From Enoplolaimus lenunculus (Eukaryota; Nematoda; Enoplea; Enoplida; Thoracostomopsidae), in assembly GCA_030248215.1 (NCBI GenBank), contig JASANG010003005.1:372001-436000 (forward strand): DNA of 64,000 bases, given 5' to 3'. Shown here piece after piece: positions 1-10,573 of this stretch; the stretch's first letter is position 1; the number at the start of each line of letters is the position of its first letter. Position numbers and translations under genes: made by a program. Below the pieces are notes generated by a model. It saw only the letters and a list, made by a program, of their open reading frames with translations. It had not been told where the DNA came from and searched no databases.

Positions 1-851
1 ACGTTTGTAAAGCGAAAGTACATTCGCAACTGCAGTTTTTGTAAACACGTAAATTGCAGTTGCGAGCTCTCGGAAGTCGAACCTCGTATGGGTCGCGATC
101 GCGGCTGCACTTAATTCTGTCCGTGTAGTCCATTTCGGCATGACTGTATGCACTATACTGTGAAAATTAATATCGAATTTATTTTGCTGAACTATTGAGG
201 AATGACAAAATTGGGCAAAAATTTTAATTAGTCTTCAACTGGCGCACAATTTTTACATAGGCGTCGCAATCGACTCGTAGTATTTGGTTCTGATACATGT
301 ATGCTCGTCTAATAAGCAAACATGATAACTCCTGGTAGCTGGGAGCGAAGAATAAAATAAATTTGCACGAAACAAAAACGAATATGAAGTATAAAGATTT
401 TAAAAGTCTTGGTATTATAAAACTTCACTGACAAAAATTTTAAAATTACATTGATTTTTAAAAACTAAGCTACTCTTCTAAAAAATGCATACAATTGTAA
501 TAATCTTTTGACTGGTTGACACTGATATATCGAAATTTTACACTGTCAAATCAACAAATCGGCACAATACACATACTATCAAATGGATTTAAAGTATAAT
601 CAAAATCGGTCTCTTCCCAATTTGGATTAGCATGCGGACTAGAAGCTTTTCAGTAATAAATCAGCAAAACAACGCGACGACCACTGTGAGGATTCGATCA
701 GTGGAGTATCGGATGAATCGTTTACTATCACAGTTCGACTATAGCTTGAAACCGTTGGTTTAGCAGTATAGCTTCTTGTTTGCAAACAGTAGTGTGACGT
801 TCGACGCATGCCAAACTGCCCAGTGAATTACAACGCACTCAAAAGCAGCTA
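1..851. other. Downstream of KXD1, no feature recognised
   Basis: Should include the KXD1 3' UTR on the minus strand. No other gene signal or known repeat noticed. Confidence 0.45.
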
Positions 852-2944
852 CTATAACGACTGTTTTTCATTGTTGGACATGGGTGCTGTCTCAACCTGT
901 TCAGTTTTAATTTTAGAAGTATCATTTACGTTTAATTTCTCAATGTCTGGAATACAGTTTGTCGTATTTTTTTCACTGCTAGCTTCAACTGCTTCCACAA
1001 TATCGTCCGGCACTACGTAGCTATGCTCGCATGCTGAAATAAGACAAAGCGAACGTTTGATTGTATAAGGGTTTTGAAGTATACCGTTCTCTAAAAATTA
1101 CCGAGCAAATCGGATTCTGAACTTGTTTCTAATAAATTGTAAATAAACAATATTTCACTAATTAGAGAAGTTAAAGTACGGCCGCAAAAATAAAACTTTC
1201 AAAATTTGCCGAATATAGGTCATAATAAATGTTGCAGAATTCATAGTTGACGCTAGGTTCAAACGCAATTGATCATTTATCGGAAGAAATGTTCGCAGAC
1301 TTGCCAACAAGTAACCGCTGTATACACAACTTTTGGGAAAGATGAATGGCGAAGCAATGAAATATGTAACAAATACAAGCTTTAGCAGATATACAAATAC
1401 TCATAATTTACCAGCAAACTGTTCAGGATATTGCTGAGATAGTGTGTTCTTGAACGTCCTACAAAAGTAATATATAAGTAAAAATCAAGGCATATTTTCT
1501 GCTGTTGCAAACTTTCTTAAGCTTTATTTGCCTATAACACTGACCGGATACCTAAAATACCGGAGCCGGAAGTTTAATAAGCGGCCTGACACCTATTATT
1601 AATTCATATCAAATACGTCGTGCTAAACGGCATTACGCGTCAAAGCTTAACATCCACACTGATGCATTTTAGCCCTTTAACAACGACCCTATTCCACTAT
1701 TCTACGTTTTGTAGTGCTGTATTCAGTTGCAATATTTGCTAGGCCCATGTAGAGATGTGCCGATTAATTGGCATCAGCCTCGCTAATAATCGGCACTTTC
1801 GTGAGTATCGGCATCGGCACTACAAAAAATTGCCGAAACTAACAGTGAGTTGGAACGGTATCAATTTCACTTCTTGTCGTATATCAATGTGTCTGATCAG
1901 GGAAATGTTATCTCTTTTGAGTTTGTGTTTGAAAAATTAATTGAAATGATCCGTTTTCGTAAAATAATAATCTTTTACGGTGGTACGGATTCAAGTCTTC
2001 ACACAATGATGTAATGTAGTATGCTATATGTTCTTTAAACATGGTGTACAAAAATTGGAATCGACGTCGGCATCGGCACATTTTAAATCTAAAAATCGGT
2101 TACGGTATCGGCTAATATTTCAGTATCGGCACATCTTTAGGCGAATATTACTTTTCAATGCGTCTAGTTTTTTCTTTGTGCTAACTATAAAACAGGATAG
2201 TGTTAGGGTAAAGGCTATTATTTTCGCTTAGGCTTATGCTTAGTTTTAGCCTCATTTTTCCGCTGAGGTATAGATATAGCATTAGGCTTAGAAACGGAAA
2301 TACGCTGAGATACTGTTAGCACTTAACACTGGTCGTCCTTAACGGTTTTCCAGCCTTCCTGTACCTCAGAAAGCACCAGGAAACCTGCGGTTGATATTTA
2401 TCTCTGGTTGTCTACAAATAGATTCATATATATACTACTGACTTTATACGACGAAAGATAGAATCCAAATCTTTCCTCATGTCTACTATCATGCCGCTAT
2501 ACCAATTCAATTCGCGTTTCGCTTGTTCCAGACGGGTGTTTGATAAGCTACAACACTGCCCAAGCATTTCGTTGGTTTTCTCGAACCGTACAAGGCTAAA
2601 ACGCAGTTAAATTATAAGCTATATAAAAATATGAACAAAGATATAATGTGCTTATGCCAATATATTTAGAACCGTACGTATTAATTACATTTTCTATTAA
2701 AGCTCACAAAACCGCGTAATCTCTGTGTCTATACTGTATCCATAACCATACCATAACAGTGTTTATCGAAATATATTGGATTTAATCACAAAACCTTAAT
2801 CAGATTGAGGTAAAGAACAAAAGCGTAACAATCATAAAATGCTTACGCATCACGTTGGGATTCCAAAATAGCATTTATATGTTCTGCATTAATTTGAGTT
2901 TCAATCGAACTTGTAAAAACCGAGCTAGCATCTGGGTCTGACAT
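852..2944 (-). CDS. KXD1: KxDL motif-containing protein 1 (BORC/BLOC-1-related subunit), four exons
   Basis: Exons on the minus strand: 2847-2944 (ATG at 2944), 2443-2595, 1412-1458 and 852-1033 (stop 852-854). Phases agree at all three junctions and the product is 159 aa. Residues 36-45 read RFEKTNEMLG and 72-84 read MRKDLDSIFRRIK, followed by TFKNTLSQQYPEQFA, which match animal KXD1 nearly residue for residue. The family's name motif K-x-D-L reads R-K-D-L here, a conservative K-to-R change. Known role: a small coiled-coil subunit of BORC, which couples lysosomes to kinesin through ARL8; it is cytosolic on the lysosome surface. The C-terminal 60 residues are acidic and polar and not conserved, as in other animals. 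Intron 1 of the set has donor GTAAGC; the second uses a less usual GTCAGT donor, chosen because only it keeps the frame and the conserved RIK-TFK join. Intron 2 holds a MITE (1752-2137). Head to head with the gene at 4112. Identity is strong; exact ends of introns are inferred. Confidence 0.93.
1752..2137. mobile_element. MITE-like element with inverted ends AGATGTGCCGAT / TATCGGCACATCT
   Basis: Inside KXD1 intron 2. The ends are inverted copies (AGATGTGCCGAT at 1752; ATCGGCACATCT at 2126-2137), and further ATCGGCAC motifs run inward on both sides. No coding capacity. One copy seen in the window. Confidence 0.6.
2190..2345. mobile_element. Degraded TTAGGC-core MITE (family A)
   Basis: Scattered TTAGGC-like hexamers (GCTTAGGCTTATGCTTAG, GCATTAGGCTTAG) with an ending near CTGTTAGCACTTAACACTGG resembling the family A2 tip. 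The tips are too worn for exact limits. Lies in KXD1 intron 2. Confidence 0.4.
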
Positions 2945-4111
2945 CGTTTATTAAACAATGGTAGCTGTTATGAAATCTTCAAATCTGTATCATGGATGTA
3001 GCAAGGAGTAAAGAGCTGCAATTTGCACAAGTTTCTTAAAAGCTGAAATTTGCACAAGATTCTTGCAGCTGTAATTTGTACACGTTTCTTGCAACTGCAA
3101 GTATTTGCAAGACACCATTTTCCTTCTGAATATTGACATATGAATAATTTGCAGACGACAGCAATAAAAAACGAGCGTAAGCTATGAGTTATCTCTTCAG
3201 CGAATGATGGTCAATTAATCTGGCTTGTAAGGCTATTCATGCGCTTGAATATATTTTTCGCATATTCAAAATGAATCAAGTGTGATATTTGCTGTAAGTA
3301 CATGATAGCTATATATTTATAGTGTTTGAACACGATCTATATTCTCAAATACGTTTAGGATCAATTAGTAGTAGCGGATAGGTTTTGAAACTAAAGAGCT
3401 ACTCCAAATGCGGAAATAAAAACTGTTCCTGAAGTAGGACAAATAAAATGCAAAAAAGTGCTGAATTTTGCACCTCGTCATTCATTTCATAACGGACATA
3501 TGTGGGCCGGAGCGCGTAACAAAAAATTTTTGTGCCATCAGCCAATGGTGTGTGACAATCGATACGTTGGCTATTTTCCTTTCGCAATAGGTCTCTCTGC
3601 CTGCCTAAGAGCTACGTTCCATGATACAACAGCTAATAAGCTTGTCAGCATTCTGTCACGAAATCTCTTCTAGTACTGAATCCATCTATTTCGGCAATGT
3701 TGCTGAAATGTAGTTTCCAGAAATAGCCGCTGCTTTCAGTATAAGTCCTATACCAATCAGAGTTGGTTGAATCTTTAGACACATATTATTTTTCATTTAA
3801 TTATCAAAGCAGTTTTGGGAAGTGGCGAAATGCAATGTATTTACTTAGCTAGTTGCATGAGTGTACCTCACGGTGATTTTTCATACGGTTTGCTTGTAAT
3901 AAATTTGTTTACAAAGATTCAGTTTAGCCGTAGGATGCTTTAGAATGTAACGTCTGAGTCGCAGCAGTAGCTGGTTTTTTATCTAGACTGGGTCTATATA
4001 TTTCCAGTGCTAGTTTCAGCATTAGCTGTGGTACGCATTTATTTGCGATAATGTACGATATATGTACCGACATATATAATATTTAAACGATAGATATGCG
4101 TTATAGTTAAC
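2945..4111. promoter_or_regulatory. Head-to-head intergenic region, likely shared promoter zone
   Basis: This 1.17 kb spacer separates the start codons of KXD1 (minus) and the membrane-protein gene (plus). No TATA box or other core element could be assigned. It contains a degenerate tandem repeat at 3014-3110. Short ORFs on both strands between 3399 and 3673 overlap each other and show no family signal. That it acts as a bidirectional promoter is inference from gene orientation only. Confidence 0.35.
3014..3110. repeat. Degenerate 26-28 bp tandem repeat, about three and a half units
   Basis: Successive units read approximately AGCTGCAATTTGCACAAG then TTTCTT, repeated with substitutions at about 3014, 3042, 3068 and 3094. 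It lies 70-165 bp upstream of the KXD1 start codon. The TTGCAGCTGCAA-like core resembles the interior of the repeat at 11601-11880, so it may be a relic of that family. Confidence 0.55.
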
Positions 4112-7073
4112 ATGGAGGATTTTTTGGACCTACTTTCGATGGACAGCCATAACGGCAGCCGCATACCGTCTAACAGTTCTGACATAAATGTCATGAATAA
4201 AAATTGTTTTAAGCAGTACGATGCTATAGCATGCTTGAGGTAATTACTTTTCGTTAACATGGAGCATGTATAAATTAGTTAAAATCTTGGTTTAAGATTT
4301 GTTGTTAATTATTATCTTTTGGCTTCGTTTTTTGTCAAAGAGTTGACTTTTTTTGGCTCGCGTTAGTGTTTACGTTTATATGGAAATGCTGCTCTGTTAA
4401 TGAGTTCGTACAGTGTTATCTTTTAGCTAATTTTTATTTGACGCTGTTTAAAAGTTTAAGCGATAAATTTGTTGAAATGATTTTACTTTGTTTTTCTGTT
4501 TGTTACAGGACGTCAGTGTTGTGCTTTTTCTATTTGATCACCGCATTGTTGTGCTGTGTAAAAGTTGGCCGACTTCATTTATACCACCACAAAGATTTCC
4601 ACTTTTATGCCATTTTCTATATTGCTATCTTTCAATGCGTGATCGGGTAAGATAGAATATGCGAAATGGGTTTTTATCTGAGTTACAAGTTTGATAACAA
4701 ACTATATGTGACATGTGGATGCATGGAGTCAAATAATAACCTCATGCTGATGCTGTACATCGGTAAAAACACTGCTGCATATGTAGTGCCTTCATATGCA
4801 GCAGCAGAAATCTATCGATCCGAGTTCGAAACCAATTGGGAGCGTCCCTCATTTTCAGCTGCTGAGAACTAAAAACTGACAGACTGTCGTACCCTAGCCT
4901 ACCCAACTTATCACATGGTGACCACGACTGGACCGCAATGGCAAACTGCCGCGGTAGAACCCAAAATACATAAGTTGGCGGTCAAGGGGCGACCTTGTAG
5001 AAAAACCGGGGGATGTGACATGCGGATGCATGGAGTCAAATAATAACCTCATGCTGATGCTGTACATCGGTAAAAACACTGCTGCATATGTAGTGCCTTC
5101 ATATGCAGCAGCAGTAAACATTGAAGAACCAAGATACATGTGTATAATGTTGAGGTTCTTATAAGGCACAAAAACAGAAAAACTCAGCAGTTGATTGTGA
5201 GGCGGCGTGGCTCAGTGGATAGCGCGCTGGACTGAAAATCTGTCGATCCGAGTTCGAAACCAATTGGGAGCGTCCCTTATTTTCAGCTGCGGAGAACTAA
5301 AAACTGAAAAAAAACTGTCGTACCCTAGCCTACCCAACTTATCACACTATATTCTTCCAATTCCGGGCTCGATATATAGAAAGTTTGCGTTGTCGGGTTT
5401 GTTAAGATAATATAGTACGTTGCATAGGTATGTATATATTACAGTGGTATCAGGTTGTTAGGTTGTTCTGTGTATTCGTGGTATTTTTGCTGACGGATTC
5501 TGGACCACACTTTTCATCTTACAAAAGTATCATTCTGGGTTATTTTAAAATATTGAAATGTGCAAGTGCGCAGACAAATAATATATCTAGCTATAACTTT
5601 ACCTGATATGACCCGTTGTATAATTGCAGTGCGTTGTGTATATTTGCGTCAGTTCTATATATTCGTACATATATAATGCTGTTGGTTGTTTTAGAAACTC
5701 TGAATGGGTTGTTGGATGGATAACACAAGCGTCGCTTGTATGCTTTTTCTTACGATCTATACAACTCATCATCGTATTTCATCATTATATTGTGATCTTG
5801 TTGAGATCTTTTCATTTTTCGACTTCAAAAGTGAATATGTAAGTTTTTCAAGTGCCTGCAGATTTATACCGTTATTATAAAAGTAGTATAGTTTATAGTA
5901 CAAGGTCAAATGTCGGGTGTCGGCTATGATTATAGCCGCGAACGATACCAGGGACCTGCATAAGTACTTTCTAAAATTAAACCGGATATCCGGCTCCATC
6001 TGAAAATCGACATACAGCTCCTGTATTACATAACCTGCAGGATATCTGTTCTGAAAATCTAAAAAAATTGAATTCTATAGCTTATTTTTAATTCGATTTT
6101 GATGTTTATATTACTGAGCAGGTATTATAGTTTGGTTGGTCCAATTAGTAAGTTTCAGCACTCAATTATTAAAATCTGTCACCATTTTTCTGTTACGAAA
6201 ACCATGTGTAGACTAATTATCCGATTCCGGAATTTTTTGGTATCCGGGTGATCCCTGGTGTTTATATATTTACCGTGACTACGTTCTGTAGTACGCCTTT
6301 TTCTAAATTAGGTATCTTTAACTTTGACGTTATGAGCTTTACAATAGTGAATTGTTTATGCATGATGTGAGAAAAGAAAAAATTTCGCGTTGATTTTATT
6401 TCTAGGTCGTCCTCTCCATTCCCTTTGATTTCGTTAGGGTATTTTACGGCTATATTTTTGGTTGGTATCATCACTGCCGAAGATCCATGGATCGATTGTT
6501 TCGGTAATTTAATTTGTTCAAATCGAAAAGAAAACTTCTCCATTCAAATCATCAGAATTTTCATTTTATGCTGTCCGACATTTGTACTATTTATATTCTA
6601 ACTAGAATAGACGATTTTACGAATTTCAAGCCAAATTATCGATTTCTAAATAAAAACTTATCATACTATAAATGCGAATCTGTCTGGCGTAGTATTTATA
6701 GTGTGATTTTCATCTACGTATTACTGAAGCACGGTTCGTCTTTTGAGTTTGTTTTAGCGCTTTATTGGATATTTTTGTGTTCTGGTCAAATGGTTATTGT
6801 ACAGTCGATAATCGTGGCATTGTGTCTGTTGTGGCGTCGAGTTAATCACATCTCACTTGAAGAACGGGTGAAACGAGCCCACTTGCGAGACCTTGCAATG
6901 TAAGTCATGCTAGAGTGTAAGATTCTGCAAATTTTTTTAAATTTTTAGATAGATTGTTTCTTTTGGCGGTAGAGCTCAACTGGACACCAAAAAATTTAAT
7001 ACCGGAACCGAAGCCGGAACATTTAATGGAGTTTTTTCGAAAAAGTAAAAATGAATCACGCTTATTTAGATAA
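4112..7073 (+). CDS. Unrecognised multi-pass membrane protein, five exons, 288 aa
   Basis: Exons 4112-4239, 4509-4646, 5653-5838, 6606-6899 and 6953-7073 join with consistent phase (each intron in phase 2) to 288 aa. The start is MEDFLDLLSMDSHNGSRIPS, an acidic, Ser/Asn-rich head. Hydrophobic stretches suitable for membrane segments lie at about 45-62, 68-90, 102-128, 174-192 and 196-222. A cluster of basic residues follows (LLWRRVNHISLEERVKRAHL, about 221-240), then another hydrophobic run and a polar C-terminus ending RKSKNESRLFR. I do not recognise the family; a receptor-like or channel-like fold with five to six spans is all that can be said. The acceptor of exon 3 (5652) was chosen over a nearer one at 5627 because only it keeps the frame. 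An alternative is that exon 5 has a donor near 7045 and the gene continues downstream. A polyadenylation-type AATAAA occurs near 7580. Intron 2 carries tRNA-derived repeats and a local duplication. Confidence 0.6.
4709..4918. repeat. First unit of a local duplication with SINE fragment
   Basis: In intron 2 of the membrane-protein gene. About 100 bp (4709-4806, containing GGATGCATGGAGTCAAATAA) recurs nearly unchanged at 5018-5115. The following 4812-4918 segment matches the 3' part of the tRNA-derived repeat at 5230-5345. Confidence 0.75.
5018..5115. repeat. Second unit of the local duplication
   Basis: Nearly identical copy of 4709-4806, about 309 bp downstream. Both contain the palindromic CTGCATATGTAGTGCCTTCA region flanked by GCAGCAGCAG. 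High identity suggests a recent event. Confidence 0.75.
5201..5345 (+). repeat. tRNA-derived SINE-like repeat, tRNA-Phe-like head
   Basis: 5201-5273 looks like a degraded tRNA: GTGGCTCAGTGGATAGCGCG (A-box region), GACTGAAAATCT (anticodon loop with GAA, Phe type) and GAGTTCGAAACC (B box). The acceptor stem does not pair well, and a non-tRNA tail (AGCTGCGGAGAACTAAAAAC onward) is shared with 4835-4918, so this is a repeat and not a tRNA gene. Confidence 0.65.
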
Positions 7074-7909
7074 AACTGTTTCTGCTGGAATGTTACTATT
7101 ATGTGAGCTTTTTGAAGTGGTTTATTTTTCATTTTGATCAAAATTCACAGCGAATGTGTTTTTGTATCTTTATATTTAAAAAGTATTTCAGTTATTATAT
7201 GTATTTCAAAGAAGATATTTCACGTGGTAATCTGTTGAGGTTCCATCAGAAATATATGGTCTTGAATGAATCACCTTCTTTATATATACGGCGATATGAT
7301 ATTATGTATTTTGTTTGTTGAATTTTTAACATTTTCAGTGGTGAAGCATATATGTGTGGGCATGCAGGCCGTATTTTGTTGGAGATGAAATATTTTTTAT
7401 TTTTACCAACATGTACATATATAATATCGTGTTTTACAAACTGAGTAATACCAAAGGCGTAAAAAACATAAAAATCATTATATGGAGTTTGTTTTGGTGA
7501 ATGGAAAAATCTGAAATAACCTTCATGGTATGTCTATCCTACGTAGTTGATGTCAAATTATATTAGTAATAATTTGTGTATATTTTGAATAAACCATCCC
7601 ACCGGCCCATATGTATAATTAGGCCTCGGTTTCTAGTAAGAAGATTGCCGCCACGCTGAACTGTTTGTTACTTAACCAGGGTAAGAATTTTCTTCCGTTT
7701 TATGTTTTTTATATTTGCAAAATATGTTGTTGAATTTTACAACCCAATATGTTTGCCAAAACATTGCTGTGAGACGTACAAAGTGTATTTATCAGTTTTT
7801 GGCCACGTTTGCGCATGTGTGGTGTACTGTGTTGGTGAATGTTTGAAGGTTCGCTGCATTAAAATTGTAAACAGTAGCGCTGTACGATAAGCTGGGGAAA
7901 CGCTATAAC

Positions 7910-7985
7910 GTTTATATATATTATATTATATATTATTTATATATATATATATAGAGAGAGAGAAGATAGAGATAAAAATAGATAG
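7910..7985. repeat. Simple repeat (TA)n / (GA)n
   Basis: TATATA and GAGAGA runs, with GATAGA further on, between the two unrecognised genes. Confidence 0.85.
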
Positions 7986-8227
7986 TGGTAAATGAAACTA
8001 GCTCGCGACGTACGTAGCTTACAAAACTTCAGAAAAAATGTTGGAAACGCAAACACTCTGTACAGTATGTTGCAATTGTTGGGACAGCTGAGCTATCTGT
8101 ACTACAGATGGTATATCAGCTGTTTTAACCAAACTTAACGTTGAGCATAGTATACAATGTGTTGTTTCGGGATTGTATCAGATGTCGTGCTTAGTAATTG
8201 ATATTTTGATTACCTGCAGCAGTGTCT

Positions 8228-8352
8228 GAGCAGGCTAGGGTGGGAGCTCCCCCCAAATTCCAGGGTGGGGGCCCTCAAACTCGCGACCGAGAATCCAGAC
8301 GCGTTAGGGTGGGCCCCCCCAAATGGATGGTATGGGGGTTGGCTGCTCCGGC
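8228..8352. mobile_element. GC-rich repeat with homopurine/homopyrimidine blocks (family Q)
   Basis: Contains AAATTCCAGGGTGGGGGCCC and a CAGACGCGTTAGGGTGGG block, both found again at 58983-59170, and in a complementary form at 61907-62070. Ends GAGCAGG / GGCTGCTCC are short inverted repeats. Much more GC-rich than its surroundings. Confidence 0.6.
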
Positions 8353-9043
8353 CATGACCTGTAATTAAGCACATGCTGGCCTCATTGCATTTTCTAGTGG
8401 TGGGAACCTCGCATCCAAATTATTATTTAGCAAAATGTGCTGGATATCTGGATAAGTTATTTTATCCAGTATCCATTACTAGTAAGTCGCACATGCAGTA
8501 CGTATATACGTGACTAATTTGTGTTGTACGTACACATACATACTTTATTTTTTCTTCAACTGGACTAATTTTTGATTAATTGAGAGAAAGCGATGGAATG
8601 CAACATATGTACGGTATTTATACGTTTGACCTTGACGAATAGACGAATACGGATGCGATACTGTTTTTATGCCGTATTGTTCATACTACGAAAATAAACT
8701 AAAATTTCACAACGTTGCTTGGTATTTCGAATATTTTTGAGACTGAAATGAAAATGTTTCAATTCGCTGTTGCGTACGTACTGTTTGGTGTGTTATGTAG
8801 GTTCCGATCCATAGCCAACTCATCATTGCTCGAGTGTGTTGCGAAACGGTTTCAGCTGCGGCATAAGGTTGGTGTGTCACAAAACATAGTAGTAGGGCAA
8901 CAACGTTTCTTGACGAACCAAATATTGTCTACGGGTCTGCGTTCCCCTGTAGCTACGAACCCGTCGCAGTATCAGTGTTTTGTACGAAATCGCAGTTATT
9001 TGTTCGTTAGTTGCAGTCGCTGACGCTCGCACGTTATTGCATT

Positions 9044-9088
9044 ATGAGTATTGATTTGAAAAACGAATTGCACGCTGCCGTTTTCAAG
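9044..9088 (+). CDS. Tentative first coding exon of the gene at 10574-14535
   Basis: ATG at 9044 opens MSIDLKNELHAAVFK followed by a GT at 9089. It is the most protein-like initiator upstream of the 10574 exon. However its phase (0) fits the next acceptor only in a frame that does not agree with the exons further downstream, so either another exon lies between or this is not the start. Kept as a candidate only. Confidence 0.2.
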
Positions 9089-9615
9089 GTTTGAAGACAA
9101 TTAGTTTGCACATCACTTGATTGTATTATTGCAAATTTGTCTCCAAATATGACAAAGTAAATATATATTAAGAATTTGCGAATACGTTCATGTGCGCAAC
9201 TTTGTCTGTTCCATGTGAACGGAATGTAGACTGATTTTTGGGATATATGTACGTACGTTATTTCAGGGGTTGTAGAATAAATGTGAGTTTGAAGGGGTGA
9301 AGTAATATGTTATGGATGGACGGACTTGGATGGAAATTCCTGCATCAATTTTTGTCACAAAGGTCCAGATAAAATTAACATTTTGTGGTGTATATAAATA
9401 CACAAATGGTGGGGCTGGCTTCTCTTTCGCGCTGCTGAATGAAAATGTAAAACACTGCGGCTAATAATAGTATCTGTGTTATAGTCAGTTAACAGTGAGT
9501 TGTTGGGTACCTTTTTGGTGTTTTGATGACAAAAGAAGTACTCACGTTCATGTTGTGTCGCTTAATCTCAAAACGAAAAACACTAAATTTGTCGGTCATT
9601 TTTTGTTGAAAATTT

Positions 9616-9812
9616 GGCCCACGTTACGTTAAGGGGCGTCCAGGTTGTTAAGGGGCGTCCAGGTTTCTGGTAAGTCCATAAAAGAGTAGGTTTATATTCT
9701 AGATTACATTTTTTGCTTAGGCTTAGGCTTGGGAACTCATTTTTGCAACACTTAGGCTTAAGCTTAGGAATACGTTTAATCTACTGTTACGCCCCTTAAA
9801 GTAACATTGGCC
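9616..9812. mobile_element. TTAGGC-core MITE, type A2, with exact 8-bp target duplication
   Basis: Starts GGCCCACGTTACGTTAAGGG and ends AAAGTAACATTGGCC, inverted copies. The interior has (TTAGGC)n. Flanked on both sides by GAAAATTT (9608-9615 and 9813-9820), an exact 8-bp duplication. A short internal duplication of TTAAGGGGCGTCCAGG is present near the left tip. Confidence 0.85.
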
Positions 9813-10025
9813 GAAAATTTTGGCATGTAATATTTAGTCCTTGTTAGGTCAGACTCAAACAGCACAGTCTATTTCGATTAATATAATCTCTGTTACATGA
9901 TTTCAGCAGATGTCGTTTTTGTGTACATTAAAGCTTTACTCGAGACTGTAGTACGAAGCCTCAGTAAAACTGGCTATTAATTACTCCAAAATCTCTAATG
10001 TCACTCAGTGCTTTTGATTTGTATT

Positions 10026-10502
10026 AGGGTGCAAACCGGAATTCCGATTGAAATTAGAATTCAGATTCAAACCGAGTTCTGATTTCGATTGCACGATCGA
10101 TCGGATTCGGATTTTTGAAATTTAATTGTGATCCTGCTTGTTGCGATGTTGCGTTAAAATTCTCTCGATCTCAACATGTAAACAAATAAACCTACCGTTT
10201 TACTTTGAAAATAGCAACAATTGGTTGTATTTTAGCTTTACAGAACCATAAAAGCATCGCCAATTTGTTATCTCAGCATCTAAAATAAAACTGCCGTTTG
10301 ATTTTGAAAATAGCAATAATTGATTGTATTTTATCTTTATAGAATCAAAAAATCATCGCCAATTTGTTGTGCGACGTTTCTGAAAATTGTTGCCAGCCAA
10401 TAGAGGCTCTAAATCAATATATTTGTTACGTAATACAAGTAATCCGTATAATCACAAAGGTTGTAGTTACCGATTCCGATATAATCCAGTTTCCCTTTGC
10501 AC
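10026..10502. mobile_element. Inverted-repeat element, AGGGTGCAAACCGG type
   Basis: Left end AGGGTGCAAACCGGAATTCC; the right side (ATTCCGATATAATCCAG then TTTCCCTTTGCAC) is a diverged inverse. An internal stretch (AATAGCAACAATTG ... ATAAAACTGCCGTTT) is repeated twice. Related ends at 44954-45360. Confidence 0.45.
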
Positions 10503-10573
10503 ATTGATTTATATATGGAAGTTTCCGTAAAGCCAACGAAACTGACTGCAGTGTATTTATTTTTGTTTTTTAG

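Larger units (their letters stand above)
7074..9043. other. Spacer between the two unrecognised plus-strand genes
   Basis: Holds the (TA)n tract and the Q repeat. A plus-strand open stretch at 8715-9023 has an acceptor-like ATGTTATGTAG before GTTCCGATCC but fits no exon chain. Confidence 0.4.

Noticed and set aside
808-1020. Plus-strand frame of 70 codons
   Set aside because: Shadow of the KXD1 last exon on the minus strand.
5201-5273. Functional tRNA-Phe gene
   Set aside because: Good boxes but poor acceptor pairing, and it is part of a duplicated repeat within an intron.
6905-7141. Minus-strand frame of 78 codons
   Set aside because: Opposite to exon 5 of the plus-strand membrane gene; no family signal.
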